A DNA stretch of 64,000 bases from Scatophagus argus (lineage: Eukaryota; Chordata; Actinopteri; Scatophagidae). Of this stretch, positions 1 through 14,145 are shown piece by piece. The translations under genes and the position numbers were made by a program. The DNA is taken from positions 20,693,872-20,757,871 of the forward strand of contig NC_058499.1 in assembly GCF_020382885.2 (NCBI RefSeq), read 5' to 3'. The notes below the pieces were generated by a model. That model was not told the DNA's origin. It made no database searches and saw nothing but the letters and a program-made list of their open reading frames with translations. The first letter of the stretch is position 1; every line of letters begins with the position of its first letter.

Positions 1-1041
1 GTTCATTGTGTCTGTGTGTGTGTTTGGTAATGGGCAACTAGTGTGCAGTGGGTTTATCTGACTGCTTTGTGTTGAAAACAGCTACCTGCTTCTGGAAATA
101 GGATTAATAAGAAAACTGTCATCTGTAGAACCAAAACAGTGAGCTAAAAGGCTTCAACCCCTCCTTGTGAACCCCACAGAGCCATGGTGCCCTGTAAGGA
201 GGAAAGGGATGAAGGCCACCTACAGACAAGTGGAACTAACGTTCCCCTGTTTCATATTGCATACACAAAACTAGGCTCACTTCCTAACAGATGAATGTGT
301 GAATTTATGCATTCAAGTTGCAGTTTATATCCATGTCTGTCCAGACACATATATGTGTGGAAGACTTTGAATGAATTTAACAAAATGTAATAACGATTTG
401 AAATGTACATTGTACCTTGTTTTTATAGTTTTACAGAGCAGTCAACGTCTTTGGAAACAGGGCTGTATTATAAATCTCTCTTTGCATTGCACTTGCTTTA
501 CATTCTGCTCTCTCACTTTAACCTCAGGCCCCAGTGTTTCTCTCTCTGAAATATACAGAAGGCACTGTTTGTCAGTGTATCACTGTGATTACGGTAGACA
601 TGATGTGTTTAGGGCTCATATTGGTAAATGCCTTCGTCATCACTGTGATGAGTAACATCATGCTCATCCTGGTTTGAAGTGCTGGTAACTTCTCAGCTGT
701 CCCTTGCTTGGAAAACAAGTTTGACTGCAAAGGGCATTCTTTATAGATTTTATAGAAGTCGATACATGCAATGTCTCGATGATTTTCCTCACTGTTGCTC
801 TGTCCAGTCTTTGCTGTGCCTCAGTGACCTTGTGTGCCACAGTAGTCAATCAGGTGTAGACTTGCACTATCAAGTATGTCTGTGTGAGGATGACCCCAAA
901 ACTATTTCGTGTTGCATGATGCTTTGAATGGCAGTATGCGATAAAGCTTCACATGACGCCTGAGGTCAGCTGAGCAGAGTTTTACTTTATTCATAAAGGA
1001 GAGAAAAGAGGGGGGTAGAACAGGAGAGGATAGGACAGGCG

Positions 1042-1142
1042 GTGATAGACAGTAACTAAGTACCTTTACTCAAGGACTGCAGTTCAAGTACACTTGAAGT
1101 AGTTGCACTGCACTTGAGTATTTCTGTTAAATGCTGCTTTAT
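1042..1142. repeat. Fragment of the AAGTACTTTTACTC-type teleost repeat
   Basis: The sequence alternates between AAGTAC and GTACTT words (taagtacctttactcaag, caagtacacttgaagtag, cacttgagtatttctg). This is the hallmark of an abundant fish non-autonomous repeat with internal inverted symmetry. A longer copy lies at 15860-16312. Only one end is present here. Confidence 0.55.
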
Positions 1143-1300
1143 AATGGGTGGCATGGTGGTGCAGTGGATGTCATGTCTGCTCTTGTGTGTCAGCCCTGTG
1201 ATTGGTGTGCAGCACCTCTCGCCAGTAGTGAGCTGGGATAGGTTCCAGCTCCCCTGCAACCCTACCAGATAACCGGTATAGAAAATGAATGGGTGCTACT
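1143..1300 (+). repeat. Fragment of the teleost 'gataggttccagctcccc' dispersed repeat
   Basis: It starts with a ggtggcatggtggtgcagtg stretch and ends with gctgggataggttccagctc followed by a gataaccggtatagaaaatg-type tail. These are the two ends of a very common fish interspersed repeat. The middle of the usual unit is missing, so this is an internally deleted or decayed copy. Family assignment is from memory of the consensus. Confidence 0.6.
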
Positions 1301-1582
1301 CTATAGTTTCACTCAGAACAATTTCACTTTAAATACTGTTATTTCTATTTGATTGCTTAAGGTCAATCATTAATTTTAGGATGATAATTTTACACACTAG
1401 GGTAGGGTAGGCAGGTATTTGAAATATTAAGGGGTACATATGAAGATCAAAGTACCTTAATAAAATAACAGAAAATTGGAAGAGTATTAATTGGAATCAT
1501 TCAGTGCATTTTTCTTTTCAATTATTTTGCTTTATCCTAATTTTATTTGACTAAATTGTCATTTGCATTTGAAGTACTGGTC

Positions 1583-4224
1583 TCAGATTGAAGCGACAGT
1601 CTCCTCTGATGTGCAACTTGTGTCACTCTGTGTCCTCCTCCAAATTTTGATGCGTCTCTTCCACCATGGCTTTTGGTTCTGCTTTCCAGCCATAGACTCC
1701 TAAAGCAACAAAAGATTTATTTTACTCTTCTTCTAGAGTTAACGAGCCATGGAAAAATAGTTCAGGAAATAAGAAAACAAGCATGTTTGCTCAAACAATA
1801 AAAGCATGTTTGCTCAAACACACACAAAGAGGTGACAAGATTTAGCAGTTAGTTCTTCCAAAAGTAAAAAACAGAAAAGCCAACACAACAACATCAACAA
1901 CAATGTCAACAACAGCTAATAATGGTACCAATCCTAAGATCTAACTCGCAGCAAGTTATTAAATGAACTTATTTCCCAAATTGCTGAACTCTGGTTCAGC
2001 AGAGGCTGCAGTAACTACTGCATTTTCCCCTGCATGCAATACTACAATACTGTGTTTGGCCGCTCGTGGAGCATAGTACTATATTATACAGAATGCAGAT
2101 ATTTAACCAATAAATTCTTATCTGAACGTAGTTAAGATATCAAACAAGAGTATTTCCGTGGAATTCTGGACCAACCATTTCATCCAAGGCAGTAAAGTCC
2201 ATCAAGAGAGTTTACCTGAAGCTGGGTGTTCTCTTCTGTCAGACGCTTGACCTCCTCTTCCAATGAGTTGGTCTTCTTTCTCCACTCTTCGTCTTTTTGC
2301 AGCCACATCTTCTCCAGCTCGTACCTTCTCTCCATGTCTTGTACTGTTCTCTGCCAGCTCTCCTCCTTTTCACTCAGCTCCCTCCTGTAGCTCTCTTCCA
2401 GAGCCTTACACTTACTTTCCCACTTTTTCTCACTCTGATAGAGCTCTGGCTGGTTCTGCTTCCACAGGGTCATGATGTTTCTGCACTCATCTATCTTGTC
2501 AATCAAGTTGGAGTCCAAGCTTCTCTTTTCTTTTAACTCCTCCTCCAGCTGGCTCACTCTCCTCTGCCATCTCTCCTCAGATTCCCAAGGTTTTGAGGCT
2601 GCATTCTCCTTTCTGATCCTGATCATCTCTCTCCAGTGACCCTCCATGGCAGAAAGCCTTGCAAGAGTGTCCTCTTTCTGAATATGGAGACTTTGTTCAA
2701 GAGAGGTGATTTTTCTCTCCACCTGTCTTCTGCCTTCAAACAGCTCTAACTTGGATTCTCTCACCTCCTCTTCCATCCGTTGGCTGTGTGACTCAGCAAC
2801 TAAGCAGCTGATCTTAAAACGTCTTATTTCTCCCAGCTGGTGTTTGCTGAGGTCTTGCCAGATTTTCTTTTCCTTTTGAAAGTTCTCCTCCATGTTCTTT
2901 ATCCTGGCCTCCACCTCTTCCCTCTCCTTCTTGGCCTGGATGTTAAGGTTCGTCAGGTCCTCTAGAGCTTTAGAGATGTTCTGTTCCTTCAGTGTCAGCC
3001 TGGCATTCTCCTCTCTCAGGGTGACATTTTCACGGGTCAGTCTCTCAATCGTATCATGAGCTGAGAGAAGAGCTTTATGAAGAGGGTGCACAAGTGATTT
3101 GGGAGACTTTGCAAGGTGTCCTCCCTTACTGAGACCCTGTTCTGCTTTTGCACCATCCTTGCTAGGTGCTGTTGGAAATATTGGTGCACACCACAAGCCG
3201 AAAAATGGTCGAGCACATTGGCTCCGGAAAGACTGCAGTTTGGAAAGATAAAAAAATATATAGTCAGCATGAATGTAATCCTACTGTGGAAGAGAAAATA
3301 TTCTCAGATAACTTGTCTAATTAATGAATACTCATGAAGTCTTTAGCTGAAACACAGACACAACGGGGAGATAATATATGATTGAAAGTGTAAAAGATGT
3401 GGTTTTTCTTTTAGTGCAAGCTGAAGCACTCTGAGGTGGGCCAAGGATGCTGTAAGCTTGATTTGTATACTCCACATATTTATAGAAATTTTAAATCTTA
3501 CAAAAAAAATGAAGAAATGTTTACACAAATATTTTTCATATTCAAATGTAACTAAAGTAATGCTGTTTTCTTCATGAACACCTAAATTTATAACAGCATA
3601 GCACAGTGAAACTGCTAAGGATACTTCATTAGCGAACAGGTAGTTTAAAAAAGTTGGAATAACTGGTCTAAGTGTTTGACCGTTTAGTGCACATCAATAC
3701 ACATTCCTTTAGCATCAAGCACTGCTCGATTAGGTGTACTGCAAAAAAAGTTTTGTGAGGTTTCACTTGCAAATATTTGTTCTAAAAAGCAACTTGATCT
3801 CATAGTTTTGCATTTTGACCAAAAGCTTCTAGATTTATATCAGATGCTGGATATCCTACATGCATATGTGCTCATGATGTCGGAGCTCTCATGGAAAATT
3901 AAACTTTTTCAGAAGGGGATTAGCACTAGCGTGACATAGCTGCTGCTGAAATTTGAACCTACAGAGAAATAATGTAGATACACAGAAATAATAATCTCCT
4001 TTGTTAAAATATCTTAAACTATATTTGTTAATCTTTACATAAACTATCCAGCAATGAAACACTTGACCAGAGAATTCTTACCTCTTGCATTCTTCTCTCG
4101 CTTTTTTTCATGTCTGAACAAATGTATCGTACATGATCTATCAATACGCCATTGTTCACTGGTGATTGAGAGAAATGTGTGTCACTTCTCATGTGTTTGA
4201 GAACAGAGAGAATTTGGAGGAACT
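1583..4224 (-). CDS. Unidentified coiled-coil protein gene, 3' part
   Basis: Three exons can be read: 4082-4224, a large exon 2216-3232 and a terminal exon 1583-1699 ending in TGA. All junctions are GT-AG, and the last two introns are phase 0. The first visible exon starts in phase 1, so an upstream exon is required but was not found. The protein has a short N-terminal stretch, then a roughly 300-residue run of heptad-like charged helix rich in E, K, R and Q with regularly spaced tryptophans (EERWQRR, EESWQRT, EKMWLQK). It ends in a short basic, aromatic tail (KPWWKRRIKIWRR) and a serine/threonine-rich end. No enzyme motif or membrane segment is visible. The tail could bind acidic lipid or nucleic acid, or act as a nuclear signal, but this is guesswork. 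I do not recognise the family. It is not CCDC102A, the coiled-coil gene near POLR2C in mammals. Confidence 0.65.
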
Positions 4225-6229
4225 CTGCTTTATGAAACAATGTGCTATAGAATCCTGCATTCAGAATCCACGACTCAAAGGAAGGAAACTGAGTGTTCCA
4301 TTGAACTCCGTGTCATCATAGCAGAGGAATGTAACACATTAACTTTTACATTTGGTGTACGTGTATAGATTTGAAGTATTTGCTTAGCACCTTACCTAGA
4401 GATTTCCATATGAGGCCATGTTTTAGTTTCACCCAAATAAAATATATATATATATGGATCATTAGTCCACAGCATCCATAACATCTTACATACTGTATGT
4501 TTATGCAATGGTCTTATTTTCAATAATTTATGTTATGTTTGGAGCAATGGTACCTGTGTTACAGGACTATAATGACACATGACAAATAAATTTCATTCAG
4601 TTTTCTTTTTTGTGGCATTGCAGCTTTGAAATGAAATACACACAGTCACAGTAGTTAGGAATCGAATCATCACAGTTATGATAGTTTTTCATCCTATAGT
4701 GTTATGTTGCTTAAACGTCCTACAGGGTGGATTTGGTTTGGTTAACAGAGGTTAAAATGAAGGTCACAACAACATGTTGTCAATAAATAAAAGACACATA
4801 ATACATCATGCACGTAATCATTATTGTTAGTATGCTCAGGCAGCAGGAAATTACCATTAGTCACTGGTAATTAGTCAAATTAATCACCTTTAGTCGTAAC
4901 TGGTAAGTTTCGCCACAGGAATCCAGCAGTCCTCCTGCAGCTAACGATGACACATATGGCTGTCCAGCACGACTACAGCCACTGCTCCGCTAGAGAAGCT
5001 CTGTACTTTGCTGAGGGGTCCAGCCTTGAATTTTTGTGGTACTTGGTCATCTTGTAACTTTTTAGACTCTCCCTACATTTGTGGTGTCCCTGAGCACATC
5101 CAGAGAGTCATGTATCGACATTACACAAACACCACAATGAAACTACACATCAAACTGAGCCAGTTACATGGGCAAAATTGTCATCAAGGAGAAAACAGAC
5201 CCCATGTCTGGGTTGTATGGTCTCTTTTCCAGTAATGGAGTAGATTTTGTTTCTGTGGCTACCCCATTAATGTGCCATATAAACATCAGTTTTTGGTTCA
5301 ACTGTGTGCTTTGTGTGCTGCCTCCACAGGTCACGACTGTGTTGACAATATTTTATCAGTGACGTGCCAGCAACATGCAATTCTATCTCTCTTTTGGTGA
5401 GATAAGAGAATGAAAATCTCAACAGTGGTTTGTAGTCCTCTATGCAAATTATGTGCTGTGCATGTATAATTACTGTGTTCGAACAATCCATGTAAGCAAC
5501 AGGCGACATACTGATATTCAGTAAACGGTTAATCCAACGGTTAATACGGACTTACAAAACATCTCAAAACACTTTTGCTGTCATTAAGCAAAGGTGCTGA
5601 GATGAGACAAATCACTCTGCATTCAAGGTCTTATGTGTTCTGTAACAGAGAGTTAATTAAAAACACACAATTAAAAAAGCAATGTTATCTTTCAGTGGTT
5701 TTCATTACATTCTATAAAATCACGAATCATGAGCATAAACCCGAGCTTTTCTAACTGTCATTAAAACTTGTGTGAACTTATGTCATACAGTCACACTTGG
5801 ACTCAAGTGGTTAAACTATGAGGTACAATCCTTCCCTGTATTTCCTGATTGGACTGTATCCATGAAACTTACAGTAAACTCAGGTTAACCAGGGCCCCTT
5901 AACCACATGTTGACAGAACAATGTGTCAGCAGCAACCTTATCGTCTGTGCTGCTGACTAACATCATTATAACAGGAATGAACCATGGCTGAGATTGCTGC
6001 AGCATTCAACAAGTTTTAGATGTAAAAAATCTGACTTGAAACCCCCTCCAACTCACACACATACACACACACACACACACAATCAGTTGTTTATTGCATG
6101 AACATTAGTCATTAGTTTAGTTTGAAAGTCAAATAGGTCCATTAATGAGTCTACACAGCATAAACAGCATATATTGCCGAAATGGGTAGAAGTTGTGGAT
6201 TATAAGACCAAAAAGTTTTCCTGACATCA
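4225..6229. other. Intergenic gap between the coiled-coil gene and the dgat1-like gene
   Basis: This 2-kb stretch should hold the missing 5' exon(s) of the coiled-coil gene, but no candidate is convincing. It also includes the short 3' UTR of the dgat1-like gene, with a minus-strand AATAAA at 6090-6095 and a (CA)n run at about 6059-6082. Nothing else was recognised. Confidence 0.5.
6090..6095 (-). terminator. Polyadenylation signal of the dgat1-like gene
   Basis: TTTATT on the plus strand reads AATAAA on the minus strand. It lies about 135 bp after the stop codon read at 6230-6232. Confidence 0.5.
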
Positions 6230-9200
6230 TCACGGACAGATAAAAGCAGCCTCCACTGACCTTTGGATCTCTACTGTATACAGTACAATAGGACAGAATT
6301 TCTTTCAGACACTTCCCCTTGATTAGTGAGCCTGCAGGAGAACTGTGCTGGGAAGACGGTGTTCTGATGTCAGTGGTGAGGATGATGATTGATGATGAAG
6401 ATGAAGGACGCTGATGTAGTGGTCATGAAAGTAGGTGGTCACAGCCAGAGGAGGGCCCAGCAGCAGGCATAGCCACACTAAACCATTGCCATAGTTTCCT
6501 TGGAAATGGTTTCCAAGGAATACTGCAACCAGAAGCTAGAAGGAGAAGACACAGTGTTAGCTGTGGAAGGAATAGACCAAGACTCAGACCTTACCCACAT
6601 GTATACAGATATTTTTCTAAATGGATATTTATAAATAAAAATTATGCACACACAACCTTCTTTTACAAAATACTGTATCTCTGTCCACATAAGAGTGTGA
6701 ACGTAATTCCAAACCTTCAAACAAGGATTTCGGGCCAATAGGTGACGATAAAGTCTACAACAAGTGAAACCAGAGAAGAACATTCTGAGCCTGCGTAGTG
6801 AGTTTATTCTGTTTAAACAAAATGATCCCAAACTGTAGAAAACCTCTAAGCTGTGGATCAGTTGTAAGTGCCAAATAACTTACATTCGTAGTCCAGCATT
6901 GTTGTTGTTTTAAGCATATGCTCTTTACACGAAACAACAATGCATGCACAAAATGAGACGATGAGGTCATTGTTTCCCCAAAGGCCCTGTTCAACATGTT
7001 CACATGGACAGGCATTTAAAAGAATCATTTTTATTGACCTAAAACACTGTTTGTGTGTAAACCAGAGGCCAAAACACCTTAGTGGGGAGGGCCAGGAAGG
7101 AGGCAAGTAAAGATGATTTATTTCTTCCTTTCACATGACAAGGTGTGTTCGTCATGATCATAAAATAAGAGCTTTAAGGTTAAAATGACTCCTACCACTG
7201 AGAACTTATGGCAACTTACAGTAAATCTTCCTCTTAGGCCAAGTGTATTATCTACTCACACCCATGGTCTGATGGAGTATTATTTCTCTGGTCATGTTGT
7301 GCTCTCTGCAAATGCTTCTTCACTTCTCATAAATATGGAAAGGTCAGCTCTGACTAGCACGCCATAGTTAGGGTGTTCTTACCATGCAGGAGTTGGAAAA
7401 TTACAGTCGTAGTGACAGGAAATCCTTGTAACTGTTTAAATACATTTGTTCCAAGTTTTGTCCTCAGAACTGAAGGTACCTCTTCACTAGAGCAAAATAT
7501 CTGTGGGCTTTTATGTGAATGCTGTGTGATAACTTAGCAGTGAGCCAATGGAGCACGCATGTGGAGCCCCTCCAGCCACAAAGCTTAATTTAGAGTCAGG
7601 AAACTTTTGAAAGAAAAATTATTAACATTTGCAATGAGAAAATGTACTGGTTTTTACTGTTTAAGTGTTTCCTTGTATTACTGCAAGTGACGTTAGTTAG
7701 TTACAAAGTTGCAGTCTGAACAACTGAACAATGAGCTGAAACTCACTATGAAGCTCGGTCAAGCTGCAAGGAACTGCAGAGTCAGGTGATACTTCTCTGT
7801 ACGATGTCTCGTGATACTTTGTTATTATAACAATATAAAATTTAAAAAGTAAAAACGAAAAAATATCTACTATACTACTTACCTGTCTTTTTTCCCCTGG
7901 TGACAAAACAAAAGTCAAATTAAGTAAGGGGTGTGTTTGATTTTTTTTATTCACCTGTTCAGTAAATGTAACAGTCTGCTAAAGTTGGAGCCAAAGCTAT
8001 TTAGAGGGGCAGCAACATTGTTAGTGTGTAACCAGAGTCCCTCAGTGCCTGAGGCCCCATCCAGGTTACTGTCCCCCCAACCACCACTGATGCGAAATCC
8101 TCACCTCAAGTACCATCATGATGAAGATCCACAGTCGACAGCTATGCAGGGGCAGAGCAATCATACACTGAGGACAAAAACATCACAGCAGCTCATTATT
8201 GCAGTTTGTTTGAACTCTCCAATCTCTCAAGTCTAATATCCATAGGGGAAAAGTTCACTAGTGGTCCAAGCTGACCAAATAGACAAAACTTACTTCATGA
8301 TCTAATTAGTGTTGAGTAGCAATAAACAGCTTCTTGCTCATTTGACCCTCTACAAATGAACAGGATATTCACTATTGAGATTCTATACCAAAAACAAAAT
8401 GCAGATATTAGTGCTTATCTTAAAAACTAGATTTTTAAACCAGATTTCCAGTATCTTATGTTGTCCTCTATCAAACAAATCAAATCACAGTAAGGAGTAA
8501 AATTTGCTTTACACAGCATGAGACTGTACCTCACAAAGAACAGCTGACATCAGGAAGACCAGCAACTCCGCACATGATTGGGCAACATTTTTTTCCACCA
8601 GCCGTGTGTATACATGTCTTCAAAGGAGTGAAAACACGTAGCAAAGACATATAAGAGAGAAAGTAAAATGTAAGGAAAATTATTTGCTATTCATGTCACC
8701 TTGTGTGAAGGTTGAAGCCTTAGGTCTTAGATCCGTCAGACTAAAATACCTCTGACACCATTTCTGATAGGGAATATTCCAGTTCTTCCAGAAAGTGATC
8801 AGACTTGTCGCATTCCTGGGAAATGACATAATGAACCACAATGGGTTAATGCTGAATGTGCAACAACAAAAGGTGCAGAAAGTATTTTGTGCAACTGACC
8901 ACCAGTCTCCATAAAAATGACGATCACCGAAGCATAGCAGCTCCGCCCAGAAATTCAGGTAGGAGTGAGTCAAGAAGAAGAAGAGGAGCCAGAGGAAATG
9001 GGTTGGTGCCTTACATGAAAATTTGTGTTAGTAAAACCAATATTATGTACCACTGTGCTATCCACATCATCACCACTGTCTGGGGCCACCGTCTTCACAG
9101 AGATGACCTCTGTTTACATCATGATACACTGATATTTTACTTTGACTCAGTGCTTTACTTCTGCCAAATCCAAACTCATGTATCGAAAGGCAGTAGTAGA

Positions 9201-12200
9201 ATATAATATAATGCAGAAATACCATTCAAAAATCACTCACCACCAGTCCCACCAGGTGCTCCACTCTCGTAGTGATGTTCATACTCTATAAGAATGAAAT
9301 AAAAGTGAACTCCAGAGGTCTGGAATCTGTGTTTGTCCTAATATTTACAATTAAGAGAGATTATGTTTCACTCACAGAGAAAGAGTTTTCTGATCTCTGG
9401 AAGATGGGCTCAATCCACTGAGAGAGAGAGAGAGAAAAAGACTCATGGTGTAGTAATGGCATTCAGTCTAAACACATTCAGAAACAGTCTACAGCCATGC
9501 TAGCAGCTCTTTGAGGCTGCACTTCAGTACAGTGGTGCTTCGAGCTAAATACTACTATTAGCATGCTTACATGCTCACACTAATGATGATAACATGTTGA
9601 TGCATAGAGCGTACAATCTTAACCATGATGACCACATTAGTTCAGGATGTTATCATGCTGATATTTGCTAATTAGCATAACAACGTGAGGCACAGTTAGT
9701 CCAATTGACAGAATGGCATCCCTTCAGCCATCCTATACAACAATGACTCATGAAATTATTAGAAACGGCATTTCAACTCAAAAGAGCAGATACATCATAA
9801 CACTATACTATCAAACTGATATACTATTACAGTTGGCTCAATGCTAAAACCATAGCATATATACAATATCACTAATTTGAACATGTACAGTGGAGGGTGT
9901 GCAATATTTTCAGATAACCTCACAGATCAGTGTTTGAAGCAGACTACATGTTTCAGCCATTAAACAGCAGCTACTTATTACTGACTTCCTTTAGTTTTTA
10001 GACGTATTAAAGAAACATTTGTCACATGATTGACAAACATGGTGGCATCGCAGAAATTTTATAACACATGTAGTACAGTTAATTTTATGATATTATGCAC
10101 TGCATTCAATTCACTGATTATTTCTCACAGAATGTACAGAACATATGTGTATTCAGAACATCAGAACATGCTATGTGCACCAATAAGTCAGACACAAGAT
10201 GTTATGATGCACTACAATATTGTGTACTACTACATGTCAGTACATTGACACTACATTAAACAGTGTAAGTTCCCAGGTAAGTACACAGTATCATGTACAA
10301 AAGTTTCTGTACCTGCTGCACAATTCCAACCATGATTTGGATAACAATCACCTAAAGGTAGAAAATGCCACATTTAACAAGCTGCAATGTTTCCATCTGT
10401 AAGACCTACAGTATATCTGCACATCAGCTCTATCTGACAAGGAGAATATCCTGTCCATACCAAATAAGTAGAACTTCTTTAAACTGTTTTAACCTTATCT
10501 TACTAAAATACAACACATGTGGTTATAAGAATGTCCTTTTCATGATAGCATTTACTAACATAAATGAATGAGAATATGTAAGAAAATCTCTATTTTGTAT
10601 AGACTTCATCCTCTAACAATTGTCACTCTCTCCAGTTCTGCTGTGGCAGTGTCTTAGGAAGCTGACAGGGTAAAGAAACACTCCTCCTTGGAGTGGAGCC
10701 CGCGCCACTCTCTCAGTATGCTCAGGGCTCTTGGCGTAACCGAAGGGATTCCCAACCCAAGTAGAAACAATCCACAGTCTCCCATAGTATCTCCCATAGC
10801 CCCTTGTTTGAGCAGGTGGCTCTTGACAGCGGCAATGTCGGGATGCAGGGAATGTGTACTTTATATCGGGAAAAACTGGAGACAGCAGCCAGCCATCTGC
10901 TAATAAAGAGCCTTTTCCCTGACTACCAGTTTGCCCTCCTCTCCACTGAGTGTAATGCAACTGTTCAAGCACATGTTTTTCCCTGAGCATCATGTGGGGG
11001 AAACATGAGAAGACATAATGTGTGCACAAGCATAATGTGTCAGTGGTGAAGCCGCCTCTGTCCTTCACACACAACGAAAAGATTTTTTCGTCTGTTGTAA
11101 GCAGATAAGCCGATCCGCTGATCAGTACGTGTCCGTTCCCCCTGGGAGAGTAACGTCACGAGTTACGTCACACATCTCAGTGTTCACAGACCCTACTGGG
11201 AGGGGGGGAGGAGTCAGTCCCAAGTCCCAAGTTGTAGGGGAGAAATGGCCACGGCCTCCGTCTCTAAACAGAGACTGCCTGAAAGACTTCGCTCCACTGT
11301 TGAAGGGCAAAGACATGGTGGTGAGGATAGACAACAAAACGGCAGCAGCATACATAAATCGCCAGGGCAGTGTTCATTCGGCTCAGCTGCGTGTAGAGGC
11401 CAGGAGCATATTGCTGCGCTCTATCCTGGCCATCCCGGGAAAGTTGAGGCTTGCCCCCCGATGTGGTGCACACAATTCAGAGTGCCAAAGCTGCTTCCAC
11501 TATCGCCTCTAAGGCAAAGCGGTCTGTTTTTCAGCGCGGCGTGCAGAGATGGGCACGGATCCCACATCATGCCCTCATCCTCTTGCGCTAATTTTTTTTC
11601 TGTCTTTGTCTTTGATAAAATATATACTGTAGCAATTTCATCCTGTCATGAGGGCTAAGATGAGACAGGGAAAACATCGCATGGTGCCTGTCCGGTGTGT
11701 GTGCTGTCTCATTATGTGGCACCACAGCAGGTTTCAGACAGACACAGTCACAGAAATTGTTTGTGCGTTACAGAGAGCAGGGAAAACCTCTCACTAAACA
11801 GCATCTCCCAGTGGCTGTGTGAAGCTATCACACGAGCTTGGACCTCTGCTGAGGTCCCTTTTTACTGTGTGTGGTCATACATTAATACATGTATTTCATT
11901 CACACACCTGCACACCATGTGTTAGACCGGCTGAGAAACCATGAGCTGCTTTTGTGTTATTCTCATTTTTATCCTCTGTGTGCTTATAGGGCTAGTAGAT
12001 TGGTGTGTGCTGGTGTTTGGGACCCTGGTAATCCAGTAGGGCATAGATCACATCCAGCTTCACCCCTTATCCCAATAGTGACAGCTCTTAGAGGACGAAG
12101 CCCAAAAAAATGAAATACGAATGAAAAAATTAAAAATGCTGAAGAAAGCTGAAGAAAAAGCTGGCTTAGCTTTTGGGGGCACATTTCAGGTCACACAGGG

Positions 12201-14114
12201 TTTATATACTGTGACTGTGTACCTGAGGCAGGCCCAGTGCACAGCACAGCAGCACAAAAGATAATCTTCACAACTGCGTATGTGTGCAAGGGATGAACCC
12301 AATAGCGACAGCTCTTAGAGGGCTACGCCAGACTTATAGGATTTGTAACCAACATTATTTTGCTTTAATAACTGAATGAAATCAAATCACGATACATAAA
12401 ACAAAGTACAAAGTAGGTTTATTGTATTTGGGTGTTATCCAGCACCAAGTGGATGGACAGTTGACCTGACAAAACTAAATACAAAATGGACTGACATTAA
12501 GTTTTTATGTGTGAGGGCAATTGAGGGCTCTTTCTTTTTTGAGATGACAAAAAGCCAGCTGTTGGGAACACATTTGATTGGTTTTCATTTAATTATGATG
12601 CAGCAAATGCATGCCTAAAAATCAAATACAACAGCAACATTTCACTTTATTTCTTTCCTTTGTTTTAACTTTTGCCTCTCAGGTCAAACAATTAGTCACA
12701 TTGCTGTAATACGGGATATGATATATTTCTCTAAAAATGGTTTGTGTATCAAACCCTCAGTGATAATGGTGCCGCTGTTTAGCTCACCATTTCAAGCAGC
12801 CTGTGCAGGAGCTTATTGATGCGGACCTTGGGAGTACATGGGAAGTCTCTCTGGTAGCACAGAGTGGGGGCAAGGAGGAAATAATATAAATCTGAGAAAT
12901 CAAAGAGAGTCACAGAGGACAAAATGTAACATCAGTGTAATCAGTTAATGTAAAGAATTTAATATGTGTGAGTATCAACCCATGAATGACAAGCAGTTTC
13001 ACCTCGGAAAGTAAGATGCTCGGTGTGGGCTTTTCCCCCAACAGAAACATTCTTGTCTGTCTCTGAAAACACGCACATATAAAAAGCAGCAGTTGTTGGA
13101 TTACTCTCTGCTTTGGTTATGAAATGAAATCAGTGCCACCTCTGGAAAAATACCTTTGTCAGTTAAATGAGCCTGTCGATACCAGCGATTAGTGTCCTGG
13201 TAAGAATAAAGCTTCATTGCCAGAGCAGTGTAGAACCAGAGAGAGAAGAAAGCTCCACCTGGTGGACATAATTTAAATATATATACATATACATAATATC
13301 AATCAAAATATAATATATCATACAAAATAACTGTTTCTGCAGGCATATTGTGAGATTCTTCTGTCCCCATCATTTTGCTACAGAAATTGATCTAACATAT
13401 TGAACTTTATTCTAAAGTCTGCCTGTGCTGTTATGTTTCCTATAATGTCAGATATGTCAGACTAAACTATGGGGGAAGTATATCTGCAAAATGATGCATC
13501 AGAATGCTTCCAATTCACAGAATGGTGTGGATGCATATTTTGATAATGTGCTAAAACAAGCAGATAAGAAAAGGAATAACTGAGCTGATTTTCATCAGTT
13601 TTGACAATATTAAAGGTAGATGTAATGATGATACATATACTTATAGTTGTTACCTGTTGATATTGTAGGCTCATGTACAATGACTGCAGTGGGAAATAGC
13701 AGGAGCAGCCCCAGATTTGTGAGATGTAAACGATGAGTGTTGATGGAGGACAGCATTCCCTGACAGGAATAAATGGAATAAAAGTGTTTAATTGACAGTT
13801 ATTTAAAATTGACAAATCGCTTGATAAGATATTATTGGAGCTGATATGTCTTCAGAGGGTCTTTATTTAACACTATCATGGTGTTGATGTATTTTCTAAA
13901 TTAGAACCACATTGATCACAATTTGCAGAGAAAAACAAAATGCACCAGTCTCACCTTTTCCTGAGACCTCTCAAGGAACAAAGCAGTAATGGCAAACATG
14001 TTGGCAGCTGGAAGAGATACAGATATTTTGTTAATTCACAACCGGTCTGCAGTTACAGTCCCACCCTAGAGTTCATGTTATGCTCTGTTAGTAGATTTGG
14101 GATGTACACCTATT

Positions 14115-14145
<31 letters not shown>

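Larger units (their letters stand above)
1..1582. other. Left-edge intergenic region
   Basis: No coding exon could be supported here on either strand; the short open frames have no family resemblance and no plausible splice pattern. The stretch 1042-1300 is made of two teleost dispersed-repeat remnants (listed separately). A minus-strand AATAAA at 1542-1547 lies about 36 bp beyond the stop codon of the coiled-coil gene and is probably its polyadenylation signal. Confidence 0.6.

Noticed and set aside
10613-11074. 153-codon minus-strand open frame
   Set aside because: It overlaps the DIRS-like relic and shows no known domain; it is treated as part of the fossil element.
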